Shown: one piece after another, positions 1 through 6,040 of the stretch
Position numbering within the stretch: the first letter of the stretch is position 1
How the letters are laid out: each line of letters begins with the position of its first letter
DNA from: an uncultured Oxalobacteraceae bacterium
GTDB taxonomy: Bacteria; Pseudomonadota; Gammaproteobacteria; Burkholderiales; Burkholderiaceae
Length of the DNA stretch: 8,646 nucleotides
Reading direction: 5' to 3'
Assembly: GCA_946479255.1 (NCBI GenBank)
Contig: CAMLFK010000216.1
Span: forward strand, 1 to 8,646
Made by a program: the position numbers and the translations under genes
The notes under the pieces: model-generated
The model's database searches: none
Told to the model about the DNA's origin: nothing
The model's input: the letters and a program-made list of their open reading frames with translations, nothing else

Positions 1-77
1 TTGGCCTTCTGGACGGCATCCATCGCCAGCGCACGGATTGCGTTGGCCATCAAGGTAGTTGGTAAGGTTGGTTTCAT
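1..77 (-). CDS. tkt: Transketolase, N-terminal fragment (runs off left edge)
   Basis: Reading the minus strand from an ATG at 77-75 gives 25 complete codons, beginning MKPTLPTTLMANAIRALAMD and continuing AVQKA to the window edge. The stretch MANAIRALAMDAVQKA matches the opening of bacterial transketolases, which goes on to the thiamine-diphosphate-site NSGHPG motif, here outside the window. Transketolase is the cytoplasmic, thiamine-diphosphate- and Mg-dependent enzyme that moves two-carbon ketol units in the pentose phosphate pathway. A second in-frame ATG at 50-48 (MANAIRAL) is an alternative start; neither has a clear Shine-Dalgarno sequence, so the exact N-terminus is uncertain. The gene is divergent from rsmE. 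The identification rests on a short but distinctive stretch. Confidence 0.82.
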   Translation of the reverse strand, partial: MKPTLPTTLMANAIRALAMDAVQKA

Positions 78-219
78 GAGAAGAGTCGATCAGACTTAGG
101 ATTGGGAATGCGGTGGCGATGCATAACTTGCTTAGCCAAGTATTTTACCAGACTGGGGGGTGCCCGAATTAAAATGGATTCTTTGCCGATGCCTCATTGG
201 CAACTTCCACCAGGACGCC
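78..219. promoter_or_regulatory. Divergent intergenic region between tkt and rsmE
   Basis: This 142-bp gap separates two divergently transcribed genes and must carry both of their 5' signals. It is more AT-rich around 122-148 and 166-180 than the flanking genes. TAAAAT-like hexamers occur on both strands (170-175 plus; 148-143 minus), but neither has a convincing -35 at 16-18 nt. A small inverted repeat ACTTG-N6-CAAGT spans 126-141 and could be an operator half-site pair, though this is weak. No RNA gene or small ORF with a credible start was seen. Confidence 0.35.
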
Positions 220-939
220 ATGCCACGCTTTTTCGTTTCCCAGCCGCTGACCGCCGGCGATACCGTTTCCCTGCCCGAGCCAGTCGCTCATCATGTCCAC
301 GTGCTGCGCATGCAGGCCGGCGAGGCGCTGACATTATTTAATGGCGATGGCGGCGAATATGTGGCCGAACTGCTGTCGGTCGAAAAACGCCGCGCGACTG
401 TTGCTGTGAAGCTGTTCCTGGAGCGCGATCTCGAGCTGCCCTTCGCCGTCACGCTGGCCCAGGCCTTGCCGGAAGCGTCCAAGATGGACTGGATTATCGA
501 AAAGGCCGTGGAGATGGGCGTGGCGGCGATCGCCCCGCTGGCGGCCCAGCGCTGCGTGGTGCGGCTGTCCGGCGAACGGGCGGAGAAGCGCCAGGCGCAT
601 TGGCAAGGCGTGATCGAATCGGCCTCCGAGCAATGCGGGCGCAACCGCCTGGCGCAGTTGGCGCCGGTCGAGCCCTTCAACGGCTGGATCGGCCAGACCG
701 GACTGCACAAGCGAATACTGCTGTCGCCACGCGGCACCCAGTCGCTGGCGCAATGGGCGCGCCATCAGCCGCCGCAGGCACTCACACTCATGATCGGGCC
801 GGAAGGCGGATTTACCGATCAGGAAGAAAATGCGGCGATTGCCGCCGGCGCGCTGGCGCTGACCATGGGACCGCGGGTGCTGCGCACGGAAACGGCTGGT
901 ATTTCGGCGATGGGCATTCTTGCCGGGCTCTGGAGCTGA
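220..939 (+). CDS. rsmE: 16S rRNA (uracil(1498)-N3)-methyltransferase RsmE
   Basis: A 239-residue cytoplasmic enzyme that methylates N3 of U1498 in helix 44 of 16S rRNA using S-adenosylmethionine, at the ribosomal decoding centre. Length and motifs fit the SPOUT-class RsmE family. An N-terminal PUA-like RNA-binding part (about 1-70) opens MPRFFV and carries HHVHVLR at 24-30. The methyltransferase domain has ALPEASKMDWIIEKAVEMG (about 82-100), ESASEQCGRN (133-142), the SAM-binding loop IGPEGGFT (192-199) and the knot motif GPRVLRTETA (217-226). The ATG at 220 is chosen because MPRFF is the usual family start and AGGA lies 4 nt upstream (212-215). The same frame is open back to 160, but those 20 residues look unlike the family. 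The gene is divergent from tkt and is followed after 67 bp by the M13 peptidase gene, which has its own promoter. No terminator is visible after it. Confidence 0.95.
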   Translation: MPRFFVSQPLTAGDTVSLPEPVAHHVHVLRMQAGEALTLFNGDGGEYVAELLSVEKRRATVAVKLFLERDLELPFAVTLAQALPEASKMDWIIEKAVEMGVAAIAPLAAQRCVVRLSGERAEKRQAHWQGVIESASEQCGRNRLAQLAPVEPFNGWIGQTGLHKRILLSPRGTQSLAQWARHQPPQALTLMIGPEGGFTDQEENAAIAAGALALTMGPRVLRTETAGISAMGILAGLWS

Positions 940-950
940 ACCTGCGGGCG

Positions 951-979
951 TTGACAGCGTCTGTTAGCAAAGAGATACT
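951..979 (+). promoter_or_regulatory. Sigma-70-type promoter for the M13 peptidase gene
   Basis: A perfect TTGACA (951-956) is followed, after exactly 17 nt, by GATACT (974-979), which matches TATAAT at four of six positions. Transcription would begin near 986, giving a leader of about 20 nt with GGAG at 998-1001, 5 nt before the ATG at 1007. The -35 starts 12 bp after the rsmE stop codon. The peptidase is therefore probably transcribed on its own, with some possible read-through from rsmE since no terminator is seen between them. Confidence 0.65.
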
Positions 980-1006
980 GGCATATACATCTTTGCCGGA
1001 GCCTCC

Positions 1007-3061
1007 ATGCACAAGCAATCTCTTACCAGTCCAGGCAAACGCCTGCTCATGCTGGCCGCATTTACCGGACTTTGCTTGACCAACATCGCCGGCGCGGCCA
1101 CCCCGGCGCCGGCGGAAGACTTCCTCGCCGCAAACATGGACCGCGGCGTCGATCCCGGCAAGGACTTCTTCCAGTATGCGAACGGCGGCTGGCTCAAGCG
1201 CAATCCGATTCCAGCGTCCGAATCGCACTGGGGCATCGGCAAGGTCGTTCAAGAACAACTGTATACAAAGCTGCGCACGATTAACGAAACGGCCGCCGCC
1301 ACGCCGCAGCAGGCCGGCAGCGACCAGCAAAAGATCGGCGACTTCTGGGCCAGCGCGATGGACGAGGCCAAGGCGGAACAGCGCGGCGCGCAGCCGCTCC
1401 AGGCTGAGCTGGCCCGCATCGCTACCATCAAAAACGCCCAGGAAGCACTCGACGTGGCGTTCGAGCTTCATCAGATCAAGGTGGAATCGCTGTTCGCGGT
1501 CGGCGTCTACCAGGACTCGCGCGACAGCGAAACGATGGCCGTGCACCTGTGGCAAGGCGGTCTGGGGCTGCCGGACCGTAACTTCTACGTCAGCCTTGAT
1601 AAAACCGTGACCGCCATCCGGAAAAAGTATGTACAGCACATCGCCCGCACTTTGGCCCTGCTGGGCCGCGATGACGCGGCGGCCGCCGCCAAGGTGATGG
1701 CCTTCGAGACCGCACTGGCCAGGCTGTCGCGCAAGATGGAAGACCTGCGCGATCCGGTCGCCAACTACAACAAGCTGACCCTGGCCGAACTGAACGCAAA
1801 ACACACGCCCTCAATCGACTGGGGTGCGCGCCTGGCGCTCTGGAAGCTCCAGCCGGAAACCGTCATCGTCGGCCAGCCGGAATTCCTCAAGGGCATGGAC
1901 GCGCTGCTGGCGCAAACTCCGGCGCCCGTGCTGCAGGACTACCTGCGCATGCGCCTGGTCCATGCCTATGCGCCCTACCTCTCCAAGGCGTTCAGCGACG
2001 AACACTTCGCCTTCAACAACCGTGAACTCAACGGCCAGAAGGAACAGAAGCCGCGCTGGAAGCGTGCGCTCGATGCGCAGCAGGATGTCATGGGCATGGT
2101 GCTCGGCCGCATCTATGTGAAAGAGCATTTCCCGGAAGCGAGCAAGCGCCGTTATAGCGACATGGTGGAAGCCATCCGCGGCGCCTATCTGGAACGCATC
2201 AACGCGCTGACCTGGATGAGCGAGCCGACCAAGGTCAAGGCGCGCGCCAAGCTGGCGGCCATCACGCCCAAAGTGGCTTACCCGGACCGCTGGAAGGATT
2301 ACAGCCTTCTTACCATCGGACGCGATTCCTACGCCGCCAACATGATGAACGCGGCGCGCTGGAGCTTCAACGACAAGCTGGCCAAGTACGGCAAGCCGGT
2401 CGACCGCAGCGAATGGGACATGACGCCGCAGACCTACAACGCTTACTACAATCCGTCCAACAACGAGATCGTGCTGCCTGCGGCAATCTTCATGATCGCT
2501 ACGCTGGACGATGGCGAGATCGACGACGCGGTGGCATACGGTTACACCGGCGCCTCGACCATCGGCCACGAAATCACCCACGGCTTCGACGACGAAGGCC
2601 GCCAGTTCGATGCGCACGGCAACCTGACCGACTGGTGGAGCCCGGCCGACGCAGCCAAGTTCAAGCAACGCGCCACGGTCATGGTCAAGCAGTTCAACGG
2701 CTACATGCCGTTGCCGGGCACCCACATCAACGGCAAGGCCAGCCTGGGCGAAAACATCGCCGACCATGGCGGCGTGCTGCTGGGACTGGAGGCATTCAAG
2801 AAAACCGCGCAGTACAAAGAGGGCAAGAAGATCGGTGGCTTGACGCCTGTGCAGCGCTACTTCATGGGCTATGCGCTGGCGTGGATGACCCAGCAGCGCG
2901 AAGCTGCGCTGCGCCGGGCGCTGCTTTCGGACGTGCACTCGCCGTCGAAGTGGCGGGTACTGGGGCCGCTGGCGAATATCCCCGAATTTTACGACGCTTT
3001 CGGGATCAAGCCGGGCCAGCCCATGTACCGGCCGGCCTCGCAGCGGGTGAACATCTGGTAG
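1007..3061 (+). CDS. Exported M13-family zinc metallopeptidase (neprilysin/PepO-like)
   Basis: A 684-residue zinc endopeptidase of family M13, full length for the family. A basic start and hydrophobic stretch (about 11-30) ending in AGA-A is a Sec signal peptide, probably cleaved near residue 30, so the enzyme acts in the periplasm or outside the cell. The N-terminal M13 domain begins FFQYANGGWL (54-63). The catalytic domain holds NAYYNPSNNEIVLPA (478-492, substrate binding), HEITH (521-525: zinc ligands H521 and H525, catalytic E522) and GENIADHGG (581-589: third ligand E582 and D586). HSPSKWR (644-650) gives H644 and R650, with the spacing of neprilysin His711 and Arg717. The protein ends in NIW, close to the usual C-terminal VW. 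All catalytic residues are present, so it should be active, cutting peptides of limited size by family precedent; the substrate is unknown. GGAG lies 5 nt upstream of the ATG, and the gene ends with two in-frame TAG stops (3059-3064). Confidence 0.94.
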   Translation: MHKQSLTSPGKRLLMLAAFTGLCLTNIAGAATPAPAEDFLAANMDRGVDPGKDFFQYANGGWLKRNPIPASESHWGIGKVVQEQLYTKLRTINETAAATPQQAGSDQQKIGDFWASAMDEAKAEQRGAQPLQAELARIATIKNAQEALDVAFELHQIKVESLFAVGVYQDSRDSETMAVHLWQGGLGLPDRNFYVSLDKTVTAIRKKYVQHIARTLALLGRDDAAAAAKVMAFETALARLSRKMEDLRDPVANYNKLTLAELNAKHTPSIDWGARLALWKLQPETVIVGQPEFLKGMDALLAQTPAPVLQDYLRMRLVHAYAPYLSKAFSDEHFAFNNRELNGQKEQKPRWKRALDAQQDVMGMVLGRIYVKEHFPEASKRRYSDMVEAIRGAYLERINALTWMSEPTKVKARAKLAAITPKVAYPDRWKDYSLLTIGRDSYAANMMNAARWSFNDKLAKYGKPVDRSEWDMTPQTYNAYYNPSNNEIVLPAAIFMIATLDDGEIDDAVAYGYTGASTIGHEITHGFDDEGRQFDAHGNLTDWWSPADAAKFKQRATVMVKQFNGYMPLPGTHINGKASLGENIADHGGVLLGLEAFKKTAQYKEGKKIGGLTPVQRYFMGYALAWMTQQREAALRRALLSDVHSPSKWRVLGPLANIPEFYDAFGIKPGQPMYRPASQRVNIW

Positions 3062-3075
3062 TAGCGATTTCGCTA
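3062..3075. repeat. Small inverted repeat after the M13 gene
   Basis: TAGCGA (3062-3067) and TCGCTA (3070-3075) form a perfect 6-bp inverted repeat with a 2-nt centre; as RNA it could fold as 5 bp with a 4-nt loop. It starts at the second of the tandem stop codons. No T-run follows, so it is not a convincing intrinsic terminator; at best it is a weak 3'-end stem, and it may be chance. Confidence 0.25.
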
Positions 3076-3083
3076 AGGGTGTT

Positions 3084-3091
3084 GCCGATAA
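3084..3091 (+). promoter_or_regulatory. FliA (sigma-28)-type -10 box upstream of the chemoreceptor
   Basis: GCCGATAA matches the enterobacterial FliA -10 consensus at all eight positions and lies in the 156-bp gap before a chemoreceptor gene, the kind of gene this flagellar sigma factor often controls. The usual -35 (TAAAGTTT, 11 nt upstream) is absent: 3065-3072 reads CGATTTCG. If used, transcription would start near 3098 with a leader of about 120 nt. No good sigma-70 pair was found in the gap. The assignment is tentative because only half of the promoter is recognisable. Confidence 0.4.
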
Positions 3092-3217
3092 CGAAATAGC
3101 AAATAGTTACGGCTTTGCGTAATTACGACACAATCGTCGAGTGATTTTGATTATTGCCACACGTTATGTTTATTCGGAGTAATAATACCTAGACCGTCAC
3201 CCACACTTTTCCCCGCC

Positions 3218-5224
3218 ATGTCCGCTATTCTGGAACGTTTGTCCCTGCCAAAAAAATTTACGCTGCTCAGTTTGATCGCCCTGCTGCTGACCGCCATCCC
3301 GAGCTACGTGTATTTTAATCAGGCTAATGCGCTGCTGGAGGCGCTGGAGCTGGAGAAGGAAGGCGTCGCGCCGGTATCGCTCGCGCTGCGCACCATCCAG
3401 CTGACCCAGCAGCATCGCGGCCTGTCGTCGCTGTTCCTGAGCGGTAACGCCGCAGCGGCCGACAAGCGCAGCGCCAAGCAGACTGAAGCCAATACCTCCT
3501 ACGCCTCGCTCAATGCGGCTGTCAACGCCACCGCCGACCGCGACATCATCGAGCGCTGGGCCACCATTGAGCGCGACTGGGCAGCCCTGCGGGAAAACGT
3601 TTCCGCACAACGCCTGGCTGCGACGGACAGCAACAAGGCCCACGCCGCCGTGATCGCCCAGCTGCTGAAGGTCAACGAACTGATTGGCGACTACTACGGC
3701 CTCTCGCTCGACCCGGACAAGGACAGCTACCAGCTGATCCAGGCCATGAATTATCAGCAGCCCAACCTGACGGAAGAACTGGGCCGCCTGCGCGCCGCCG
3801 GAACCGCCCTGCTGGCCAAGCAGGAAGCCAGCCCTGAGGAACGCCTTGCCATCACCGGCCTGATCGCCCGCGCCGGCGACCGCGCCAACCAGATGCTCAA
3901 TGCCTTCGGCAAGTCGGTGCGCCAGAACGGCGAGATCGACAAGGAAGTCGGCCCGGCCGTGCGCAAGGCCATCGAAGCGGCCAACGCCATCACCCGCGTG
4001 GCCAACGAAAACATCGTCAAATCAGAACAGCTGAGCATGGCCGCACCGGAATTCCTGGCGCAGGCAACCAGCGCCATCGACGCCCAGTTCGAGGCCAACG
4101 CCCAGTCCTCCATCCTCCTGAACAAACTGCTTGAACAGCGCATCGCCAAGTTCCGCAACACCCGCCTGATCATGGCGGCTTCGATGCTGGGACTGATCGC
4201 GCTGGCGGGAGGCCTGGCGGTGCTGATCACCGCTTCCGTCACGCGGCCTTTAAAGAACGCGATCAGCGTGGCGCAACACGTCGCCGAGGGCAATCTGGGC
4301 AGCGACTTCGAGGTTGGCCCGAACAATGAAGTGGGCCAGCTGCTGCGCGCCTTGAAGGCCATGAATCTCAGTCTGCGCAAGATCGTGGGCGACGTGCGCA
4401 CCAGTGTGCAGGCCATCAGCACGGCCACCAGCGAAATCGCCGGCGGCAATGCCGATGTATCGGCGCGGCTGGAAGCACAGGCGTCCAACCTGGAAGAAAC
4501 CGCATCGTCGATGGAAGAACTGACCTCCACCGTACGCCAGAACGCCGACAATGCGCGCGAAGCCAACTCCCTGGTGCGCAATGCCTCGACCATCGCCACC
4601 CATGGCGGTGAAGTGGTTGAAAAAGTCGTGCAGACCATGGGCGAGATTAACGCCAGCTCGCGCAAGATCGTCGACATCATTGCCGTCATCGATGGCATTG
4701 CGTTCCAGACCAATATCCTGGCACTCAATGCAGCGGTGGAAGCGGCACGTGCCGGTGAACAGGGCCGTGGATTTGCCGTTGTGGCCAGCGAAGTGCGCAA
4801 CCTGGCGCAACGCTCGGCGGCTGCGGCCAAGGAAATCAAGGAGCTGATCAACCTCAGCGTGGAGCGGGTCGATGCGGGTAATATGCTGGCGGCTGAAGCC
4901 GGCATGGCCATGACCGATATGCTGGCCAGCGTGGAGCGCGTGACCGGCATCATGACCGAGATGAGCTCTGCCGCCCAGGAACAGAGCGCGGGCATCGAGC
5001 AGGTCAATCAGGCGGTGTTGGCGATGGATGACACGACCCAGCAAAATGCCGCGCTGGTGGAAGAGACCGCGGCGGCGTCAGCCAGCCTGGAAGAACAGGC
5101 GCATGCGCTGGTGCAGGCGATGAGTGCGTTTAATCTGGGGAATGAGGCGCAAGCGGCGCGGACCGCGGCGCGTCCAAAGCAGGCGCCGGTTCGTCAGCGC
5201 CCTGCTTTGTCGATGGCGGCTTAG
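3218..5224 (+). CDS. Transmembrane methyl-accepting chemotaxis protein
   Basis: A 668-residue inner-membrane chemoreceptor that passes a periplasmic signal to CheA/CheW. TM1 spans about 14-33. A largely helical periplasmic domain of about 280 residues (34-315) follows, with [10 protein letters not shown] at 67-76 and [16 protein letters not shown] at 162-177; RGLS-x-LFLS resembles NIT-type or helical-bundle sensors, but no ligand can be assigned. TM2 spans about 316-339, followed by a HAMP domain (about 340-392, starting VTRPL). The cytoplasmic coiled coil has Glu/Gln/Ala-rich methylation helices ([12 protein letters not shown] at 424-435; [19 protein letters not shown] at 610-628). The signalling tip includes [20 protein letters not shown] (491-510) and [20 protein letters not shown] (514-533), which bind CheA/CheW. 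The tail (641-668) is Ala/Arg-rich and lacks an NWETF-type CheR/CheB tether. The ATG at 3218 is the first plausible in-frame start, but no Shine-Dalgarno precedes it. No che genes are adjacent, so this is an orphan receptor locus. Confidence 0.95.
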   Translation: MSAILERLSLPKKFTLLSLIALLLTAIPSYVYFNQANALLEALELEKEGVAPVSLALRTIQLTQQHRGLSSLFLSGNAAAADKRSAKQTEANTSYASLNAAVNATADRDIIERWATIERDWAALRENVSAQRLAATDSNKAHAAVIAQLLKVNELIGDYYGLSLDPDKDSYQLIQAMNYQQPNLTEELGRLRAAGTALLAKQEASPEERLAITGLIARAGDRANQMLNAFGKSVRQNGEIDKEVGPAVRKAIEAANAITRVANENIVKSEQLSMAAPEFLAQATSAIDAQFEANAQSSILLNKLLEQRIAKFRNTRLIMAASMLGLIALAGGLAVLITASVTRPLKNAISVAQHVAEGNLGSDFEVGPNNEVGQLLRALKAMNLSLRKIVGDVRTSVQAISTATSEIAGGNADVSARLEAQASNLEETASSMEELTSTVRQNADNAREANSLVRNASTIATHGGEVVEKVVQTMGEINASSRKIVDIIAVIDGIAFQTNILALNAAVEAARAGEQGRGFAVVASEVRNLAQRSAAAAKEIKELINLSVERVDAGNMLAAEAGMAMTDMLASVERVTGIMTEMSSAAQEQSAGIEQVNQAVLAMDDTTQQNAALVEETAAASASLEEQAHALVQAMSAFNLGNEAQAARTAARPKQAPVRQRPALSMAA

Positions 5225-5230
5225 CACCAC

Positions 5231-5286
5231 TTAAGCATGTAGCTTGTCATGCCGCGCATTGCGCGACCTGACAAGCTATCGCTTAA
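5231..5286. terminator. Long three-part hairpin between convergent genes
   Basis: The arms are perfect and nested: TTAAGC (5231-5236) with GCTTAA (5281-5286), TAGCTTGTCA (5240-5249) with TGACAAGCTA (5269-5278), and CGCGC (5253-5257) with GCGCG (5261-5265) around an ATT loop. Small internal loops of 3/2 and 3/3 nt separate them, giving at least 21 bp of pairing over 56 nt. It starts 7 nt after the chemoreceptor stop and its right arm contains the TAA stop of the converging YidC-like gene. It therefore most likely ends or protects both transcripts. Neither direction has a U-run after the stem, so it is not a textbook intrinsic terminator; Rho-assisted termination or 3'-end protection is possible. 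Confidence 0.7.
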
Positions 5287-5912
5287 AATGTGCTCGGGAC
5301 CCGGCGAGCTTCCCAGCGCAACACCACGGTCTGAAGAACACTCACCACCGAAGAAGCCAGCCAATACAAAGCCAAACCCGCCGACAACTGCCAGATAAAC
5401 AGGCCGGTCACAATCACCTGCAGATACACCATCATATGCTGCGTGCTCTCGCTAGCGGTCGGAAAATAGTAAGTCGCGACGGCACTTAATACCAGCACCA
5501 GCACGGTCAGCCACCCATCCGGCGACGCCAGGCTCTTCATCCACAAGAACGGCCCGCCCTTGGCCGACGCATCCTTGATCGCCTCATACAACAGCGCAAA
5601 CACCGGCAGCTGCAGCAGCGCGCCTATCAGGGTCGAGCGGTCGAAAAACTTCACGCCATTGCGCTCATACAGCTTCGACATCTCAGCCATCATTTCCTGC
5701 GGGCGGTCGCGTAAGCGTTCCTTGAGCTGTTCGAGTTCCGGTTGCAGCGCCTTTATCTTGCGCTGATTGACCAGGCCCTTGCGCGCCATGCCCAGCGTGA
5801 TGGGCATCAGCGCCAGCCGCGCGGCCAGCGACAAGGCCAGAATGGCCCAGCCGAGATTGCCATCAAACAGGGTGGTCAGGGCGGAGATGAATGACAGCAG
5901 TAAATCGTTCAT
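5283..5912 (-). CDS. Short YidC/Oxa1-family membrane insertase paralogue
   Basis: A 209-residue polytopic inner-membrane protein with only the conserved YidC/Oxa1/Alb3 core. It lacks the large periplasmic P1 domain that gives proteobacterial YidC about 550 residues. Five hydrophobic segments fit the core: about 18-40, 92-112, 133-150, 160-178 and 180-198. R32 in LAARLALMPIT occupies the place of the conserved groove arginine (E. coli R366). A charged helical hairpin (about 48-85, QPELEQLKERLRDRPQEM) corresponds to the cytoplasmic C1 loop, and LSAGLALYW (176-184) is the family's AGL-x-LYW signature. The C-terminal tail is short and basic. No signal peptide is seen, so an N-out topology is inferred. 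It should insert or fold membrane proteins, but its clients are unknown. The housekeeping yidC normally sits with rpmH-rnpA, so this is probably an extra copy. The ATG at 5912 has no clear Shine-Dalgarno. It lies 128 bp downstream of the TonB receptor gene on the same strand. Confidence 0.88.
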   Translation of the reverse strand: MNDLLLSFISALTTLFDGNLGWAILALSLAARLALMPITLGMARKGLVNQRKIKALQPELEQLKERLRDRPQEMMAEMSKLYERNGVKFFDRSTLIGALLQLPVFALLYEAIKDASAKGGPFLWMKSLASPDGWLTVLVLVLSAVATYYFPTASESTQHMMVYLQVIVTGLFIWQLSAGLALYWLASSVVSVLQTVVLRWEARRVPSTF

Positions 5913-5943
5913 GGTGGTATGGACAGTGGTTGAAGGTGTTGTG

Positions 5944-5977
5944 ATTCTATATAGTTTTTCCTCGGAAAAACCTTGAA
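5944..5977 (-). promoter_or_regulatory. Possible weak promoter for the YidC-like gene
   Basis: On the minus strand an AT-rich stretch reads TATATAGAAT (5953-5944), containing TATATA and TAGAAT (five of six to TATAAT). The best -35 partner is TTCAAG (5977-5972), 18 nt upstream of TATATA and matching TTGACA at only three positions. Transcription would begin some 25-35 nt before the ATG at 5912. The two symmetrical elements listed next overlap or immediately precede it. This is a suggestion, not a firm call. Confidence 0.3.
5954..5971. repeat. 8-bp inverted repeat GTTTTTCC-TC-GGAAAAAC
   Basis: GTTTTTCC (5954-5961) and GGAAAAAC (5964-5971) are perfect inverted copies around a 2-nt centre, 42 bp upstream of the YidC-like ATG. 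It covers the spacer of the possible promoter there, the place for a repressor operator. It could also fold as a hairpin in a transcript reading through from the TonB receptor gene. Confidence 0.45.
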
Positions 5978-5978
5978 A

Positions 5979-5990
5979 TAACGATCGTTA
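5979..5990. promoter_or_regulatory. Perfect 12-bp palindrome, candidate operator
   Basis: TAACGATCGTTA is its own reverse complement and is loosely extended by GAA on the left (5975-5977) and TTC on the right (5993-5995). It lies 66 bp upstream of the YidC-like start, just upstream of the possible -35. Compact palindromes of this type are typical of dimeric helix-turn-helix repressors such as TetR-family proteins; that assignment is inference, and no regulator gene is present in the window. Confidence 0.4.
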
Positions 5991-6004
5991 ACTTCGGTTT
6001 TTAT

Positions 6005-6032
6005 TGCGCCGTCCAGCCGGCCGGACGGCGCA
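6005..6032 (-). terminator. GC-rich stem-loop downstream of the TonB receptor gene
   Basis: TGCGCCGTCC (6005-6014) pairs perfectly with GGACGGCGCA (6023-6032) around an 8-nt loop. It begins 8 nt after the receptor's stop codon, the position of a transcript terminator. In the direction of transcription it is followed by ATAAAAACC rather than a U-run, so it may stabilise the mRNA 3' end or act with Rho rather than as a classical intrinsic terminator. Confidence 0.55.
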
Positions 6033-6040
6033 TGACACAT

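Noticed and set aside
160..219. Upstream extension of rsmE to the ATG at 160
   Set aside because: The extra 20 residues (MPELKWILCRCLIGNFHQDA) are unlike RsmE proteins, which start MPRFF-like, and an AGGA site precedes the ATG at 220.
102..341. A 79-codon plus-strand frame overlapping the start of rsmE
   Set aside because: It overlaps rsmE in another frame, its product is Arg/Pro-rich and unrecognisable, and no ribosome-binding site is seen.
1067..1078. Possible lipoprotein signal in the M13 peptidase (Cys23)
   Set aside because: The residues before Cys23 are T-G-L; Leu at -1 does not fit the lipobox, and AGA-A further on is a good signal peptidase I site.
812..1804. A 330-codon open frame on the minus strand
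   Set aside because: Antisense to the end of rsmE and the start of the M13 peptidase, both clearly real; no family features in its translation.
1811..2938. A 375-codon open frame on the minus strand
   Set aside because: Shadow of the M13 peptidase catalytic region; its translation mirrors the antisense of conserved codons and shows no domain.
3147..3186. Sigma-70 promoter before the chemoreceptor (TTGCCA or TTGATT with TATGTT or AATAAT)
   Set aside because: Individual hexamers look fair, but the spacings are 12 or 21 nt, outside the workable 16-19 nt range.
3166..3192. Eight-codon leader ORF before the chemoreceptor
   Set aside because: It has no ribosome-binding site and no codon pattern suggestive of attenuation; an ORF this short is expected by chance.
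3754..5044. Two long minus-strand open frames opposite the chemoreceptor
   Set aside because: Both are antisense to conserved HAMP and signalling-domain codons; one is Ser/Ala/Arg-rich and low in complexity, typical of GC-rich shadows.
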